A DNA stretch of 9,269 bases from UBA1724 sp016302315 (lineage in GTDB: Bacteria > Verrucomicrobiota > Lentisphaeria > Oligosphaerales > Oligosphaeraceae), in contig JAEDNW010000099.1 in assembly GCA_016302315.1 (NCBI GenBank), positions 1 through 9,269 of the forward strand, read 5' to 3'. The notes under the pieces were generated by a model, which made no database searches, had not been told where the DNA came from, and worked only from the letters and a program-made list of their open reading frames with translations. Both the position numbers and the translations under genes were made by a program. Shown in pieces: positions 6,199 to 9,269 of the stretch. Positions within the stretch are counted from its first letter, which is position 1; each line of letters begins with the position of its first letter.

Positions 6199-9100
6199 AT
6201 GATGCACAAACGTCTTCTTCTTCTTTTTGGGATCCTTTGCCTGGCGGTCTTATGCGGTGCGGCGGAACTCGACGTCAACGGAACCTTCCTGAACGTGAAC
6301 AGCCAGGGCGTCCCCGATGGCTGGATGCGGAATGAATGGTCCGGCTACAGACCTTCTGACGACCAGGTTTCCTGTGACCTGGAGACCATCATCGGGGGCG
6401 GTCTGGAGGGAAACTCCTTCCGGATGTCGAACATCCAGAGCCAACGGGGCGCCGCCTTCGTTTCCAACTTCTATCCCGGCGTCTGCGGCGACACCATCCA
6501 GCTGCGCTTCCGGGCCCGGGGAACGGGTAAAGGCTCCGTCTTCCTCTACCACAAATCCTCCGACGGGGGCAACACCTCCCCCCTGAGCGAGGCCATCACT
6601 GTGGGGGAGAACTGGCGTAACTACATCGTCTCCCTGAAGGTCCTGAACAGCACGAAGGGGGAGACCGATGCCTTCTACATTTCCTTTGAGATGACCCAGG
6701 GCTCCGAGCTGGAGGTCTCCGATCTTCACGTGGAGCAGACCTCCTGCCCCTACAAGGGCAGCGAGGCCTTCCCCGAACGCTGGACCCTCTTCGGCCCCGT
6801 GGCGGAGACCTTCCAGCCGGATCTCAGCGCCATGGAGGAGATTCCCAAGGAGCTGGACGGCAAGGAGGGGACGGAGTTCCGCATGACGGCCCATACCCTG
6901 GATTTCGCCAGGCTCTTCGGCCCCGGCGAAGGAAAGGTGGGCTGGGCCTTTGCCGTCCTGAATTCCAACATCGACTGCACCTATACCATCGGGGCTGCCG
7001 CCGACTGGTGGATGGAATACTATGTGAACGGGGAAAAAGTCCTGGATACCACCGAACTGGGCAATGTGGAATACCCCTTCGAGATCTGGAACCATGTCTT
7101 CGACGTGCAGCTGAAGAAGGGGATAAACCTGCTGGCGGTGAAGGTGAAGACCGGCTCCACCAGCTCTGTCCTGATGACCGGAGGCCCCCTGGAACTGGCG
7201 GACCGCACCGTCCGGCTGAAGCTCTCCAAGATGGACTGGCTGGAAGCCTTTGACGGCGAAACCCTCGCCTGCACCGGGGATCCGGAGCGTATCCAGGGCT
7301 ATCCCACCCCGGGTCTGCTGACCCTGACGGGACAGGCCATCTTCCGCACCCAGGACTCCCTGGATATCCAGCCCCTGACGCCGCCCCTCTTCTCTCTGCC
7401 TGCGGAAAAGGTCTACTATCGGTCTGTGGCGGTGCGCATCCAGGAATTCGGGGAGGATGCGGAGGCCACTTTGGCCCTGAAACTGCAGGAGCAGGACGGA
7501 TGCTCCCTGGCGCTGGTGGTCAAGAGCCTGCCCGGGGCGGAGGACCTGGAATTGTCCCTGGAGCAGGACGGTGAGTCCCTGGCCACCCGCACCCTTTCCA
7601 AGGTGTCCCTTCCTGCGGACTTCCTCTTTGGCGTCAATAGGGCGGGACGGGCTTCCGCCAATGTCAGCAGCCTGTCGGACGGCTCCCAGCTTGCCTTCTC
7701 CCTGGATTCCATCTTCGGCCAGGCCAACTCCGGCCAGGTGACGCCTTCCCTGGTGCTGACGGCGCCCGCCCAGCAGGAGGCCCAGGTCACCGTGGACAAT
7801 TTCGCCGTGGGCCTTGCCGTGGAGCAGGGCGGAGCCAGCCCCGTTCCCTACAAGGTGAATCCCCGGAAGACCTTCGATCCGGAGGCGGAGGGCTGGAAAC
7901 TGGTCTTCGAGGAGCAGTTTGAGGGCGACAAGATGAACGAGAAAGAGTGGGACCACTGCTGGGACAGCCTGCCGGAACGGGTGAGCGTCCATGACGGCGT
8001 GCTGGACATCTCCACGGACTGGAATGCCCAGCACACGGCGCTGCGGACGGGGCGCATCAAGAGCCGCCGCTTCTTCCAATACGGCTACTACGAGGCCCGC
8101 TGCACCTTCCGCCAGGAACCCGGATGGTGGTCCGCCTTCTGGCTCTACGGCGCCTCCAATGCCAATCCCTTCTACGATGGCTTTGAAATCGATGTCTTCG
8201 AGGACTACTACCTCACCCGGCCCGATGAAAAAGGAAACCCCTATCCCGGATCCCCCGCGTTCCGCAGCGTCCTGGATCACAATCTCCATGTCTACTCCGG
8301 AGAAACCTTGAAGAGCTGGAACTACAACTCCCCCAAGGCAAATTTCCTGGACGGATTCCACCGGGTGGGCGTCATCTGGACCCCCTTTGAAATCTCCTAC
8401 TACCTGGATGGCAAGCTGATCTCCAGTAGCGCCAGCCACAGCCCCTACAACAGCGTCACCTTCGATGCCTTCTACCACTGCGCCGGCATGAGCCCCCTCC
8501 AGCTGATCCTCAGCGGCCAGGTGAAGGCCTCCGCCGGACGCCCCGAATATGGCAACTACCCGGAAAGCTTCTTCACCGACTACGTCCGGGTCTACGCGCT
8601 CCCGGAGTCCGAGTATCCCCAGGTGGAATGGGAGACCACGCCGGCGGGCAACCAGGCCAAATACGGGGATGTGCTCCCCTTCTCCGCCACGGTGGAGCAG
8701 GGAGACAGCCCCATTCTGGCGGCCTATCTCTTCGACAGCGGGTATCTCCTGGACTACAAGACGGAGCCTCCCTACGAATTCCAGGTCTCCCTGACCCAGG
8801 AATACTACAACATCACCGACTATGTCCGCCCCGGACGCCAGAGCGTCGTCCCCAACTTCGAGGACAACTTCCACTGCTACAGCATCTTTGTCCAGGACGC
8901 CGATGGCAACATCGCCCACACCCGCCCCTTCGTGCTGACCAATATCATTCCCTCCCGGATGACCCAGGAAAGCACTCCCTACGGCGGCACGCCCCAGGTC
9001 ATTCCCGGCACCCTGAATCTGGGAGCCTATGACGAGGGCGGACAGAAGGTGGCCTACCTAGATACCACCCCCGGCAACAACTTCCAGAAGGAAAATCCCT

Positions 9101-9269
9101 ATCGGGAGGGAGATGTGGATGTGGCCAAGGACGGCACCATCGGGCATGTCCAAATGGGCGAGTGGGCCAAGTATACCGTGGAGATCCAGGAGCCCGGAAC
9201 CTACGCCGTCACCATCCATTATGGCACCCCCGTCCCCTACGAGGAAGAAATCTTCCTCTTCCTGGATGA
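6199..9269 (+). CDS. Secreted multidomain glycoside hydrolase family 16 enzyme (3' end cut off)
   Basis: Exported beta-glycanase, 1023 codons and still open at the right edge (the final TGA is out of frame). Order: a type I signal peptide (1-22: MMHKR, Leu-rich core, then GAA before Glu23); a CBM4/9-like beta-sandwich (about 24-180: NGTF, PDGW); a second lectin-like module (about 195-336: WTLFGPV, WWMEYYVNG, LKKGINLLAVKV); an unassigned module (about 337-560); the GH16 domain (about 565-800); an Ig-like domain (about 805-930: TEPPYEFQV, DADGNIAHT); and a CBM6-like module from about 935 (AYDEGG, AYLDTTPGNN, GEWAKYTV). Within GH16, GYYEARCTF and PGWWSAFWLYG precede the catalytic EIDVFE (663-668: nucleophile Glu663, Asp665, acid/base Glu668). 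WTPFEISYYLDGKLI and DYVRVYA close the fold. The motif has the bulged ExDxxE form of laminarinases, agarases and carrageenases, not the xyloglucanase form. The exact substrate is not assignable; a laminarin-like beta-glucan or a galactan are candidates. GGAG at 6187-6190 favours 6199 over the second ATG at 6202. Confidence 0.88.
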   Translation, partial: MMHKRLLLLFGILCLAVLCGAAELDVNGTFLNVNSQGVPDGWMRNEWSGYRPSDDQVSCDLETIIGGGLEGNSFRMSNIQSQRGAAFVSNFYPGVCGDTIQLRFRARGTGKGSVFLYHKSSDGGNTSPLSEAITVGENWRNYIVSLKVLNSTKGETDAFYISFEMTQGSELEVSDLHVEQTSCPYKGSEAFPERWTLFGPVAETFQPDLSAMEEIPKELDGKEGTEFRMTAHTLDFARLFGPGEGKVGWAFAVLNSNIDCTYTIGAAADWWMEYYVNGEKVLDTTELGNVEYPFEIWNHVFDVQLKKGINLLAVKVKTGSTSSVLMTGGPLELADRTVRLKLSKMDWLEAFDGETLACTGDPERIQGYPTPGLLTLTGQAIFRTQDSLDIQPLTPPLFSLPAEKVYYRSVAVRIQEFGEDAEATLALKLQEQDGCSLALVVKSLPGAEDLELSLEQDGESLATRTLSKVSLPADFLFGVNRAGRASANVSSLSDGSQLAFSLDSIFGQANSGQVTPSLVLTAPAQQEAQVTVDNFAVGLAVEQGGASPVPYKVNPRKTFDPEAEGWKLVFEEQFEGDKMNEKEWDHCWDSLPERVSVHDGVLDISTDWNAQHTALRTGRIKSRRFFQYGYYEARCTFRQEPGWWSAFWLYGASNANPFYDGFEIDVFEDYYLTRPDEKGNPYPGSPAFRSVLDHNLHVYSGETLKSWNYNSPKANFLDGFHRVGVIWTPFEISYYLDGKLISSSASHSPYNSVTFDAFYHCAGMSPLQLILSGQVKASAGRPEYGNYPESFFTDYVRVYALPESEYPQVEWETTPAGNQAKYGDVLPFSATVEQGDSPILAAYLFDSGYLLDYKTEPPYEFQVSLTQEYYNITDYVRPGRQSVVPNFEDNFHCYSIFVQDADGNIAHTRPFVLTNIIPSRMTQESTPYGGTPQVIPGTLNLGAYDEGGQKVAYLDTTPGNNFQKENPYREGDVDVAKDGTIGHVQMGEWAKYTVEIQEPGTYAVTIHYGTPVPYEEEIFLFLD

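Noticed and set aside
6199..6264. Lipoprotein signal in the GH16 enzyme because of Cys14 and Cys19
   Set aside because: The residue before each Cys is Leu, which does not fit a lipobox. The GAA ending fits signal peptidase I.
6250..8919. An 889-codon open frame on the - strand inside the GH16 gene
   Set aside because: It is the same codon-register shadow; it ends exactly at the single TTA codon of the GH16 signal peptide. The + strand frame has clear GH16 motifs.

Overview
This is a GC-rich bacterial segment, above 60% G+C by eye, with six genes all on the + strand and gaps of 0 to 72 bases. The heptose kinase (LPS core), the sigma-54 factor and the very large modular secreted glycosidase point to a Gram-negative, polysaccharide-degrading bacterium. 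The style (a multi-module GH16 enzyme with a CBM6-type end and an Ig-like linker, a compact NamZ, weak or absent ribosome-binding sites at some genes) recalls the Lentisphaerota/Verrucomicrobiota group, for example gut Victivallales. That is an inference and cannot be settled from the window.

Layout: 21-380, a small helical protein of unknown function whose start may lie outside the window; 399-1409, a monofunctional D-glycero-beta-D-manno-heptose-7-phosphate kinase (HldE domain I / RfaE1); 1420-2610, an RlmI-type 23S rRNA m5C methyltransferase; 2683-4281, RNA polymerase sigma-54 (RpoN); 4282-5412, a DUF1343/NamZ-type exo-beta-N-acetylmuramidase whose ATG directly follows the rpoN stop; 5449-6147, TsaB for tRNA t6A synthesis; 6199 to the right edge, a secreted multidomain GH16 glycoside hydrolase that is cut off after 1023 codons.

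The first six genes look like a housekeeping gene string: envelope precursor synthesis, rRNA and tRNA modification, cell-wall turnover and an alternative sigma factor. They may be co-transcribed, but they do not form one pathway. The GH16 gene is the accessory, niche-related element. A short low-complexity leader (C10 followed by an AC repeat) and a small palindrome over its ribosome-binding site separate it from tsaB.

I found no tRNA, rRNA, CRISPR array, transposon, phage gene or clear intrinsic terminator. I see no convincing new multi-gene system. The points most worth a second look are the simple-sequence leader and start-site palindrome of the GH16 gene, the unassigned modules of that enzyme, the hexapeptide repeat in sigma-54 region I, the signal-less NamZ translationally coupled to rpoN, and the near-complete avoidance of TTA, CTA and TCA codons from rlmI to the right edge.
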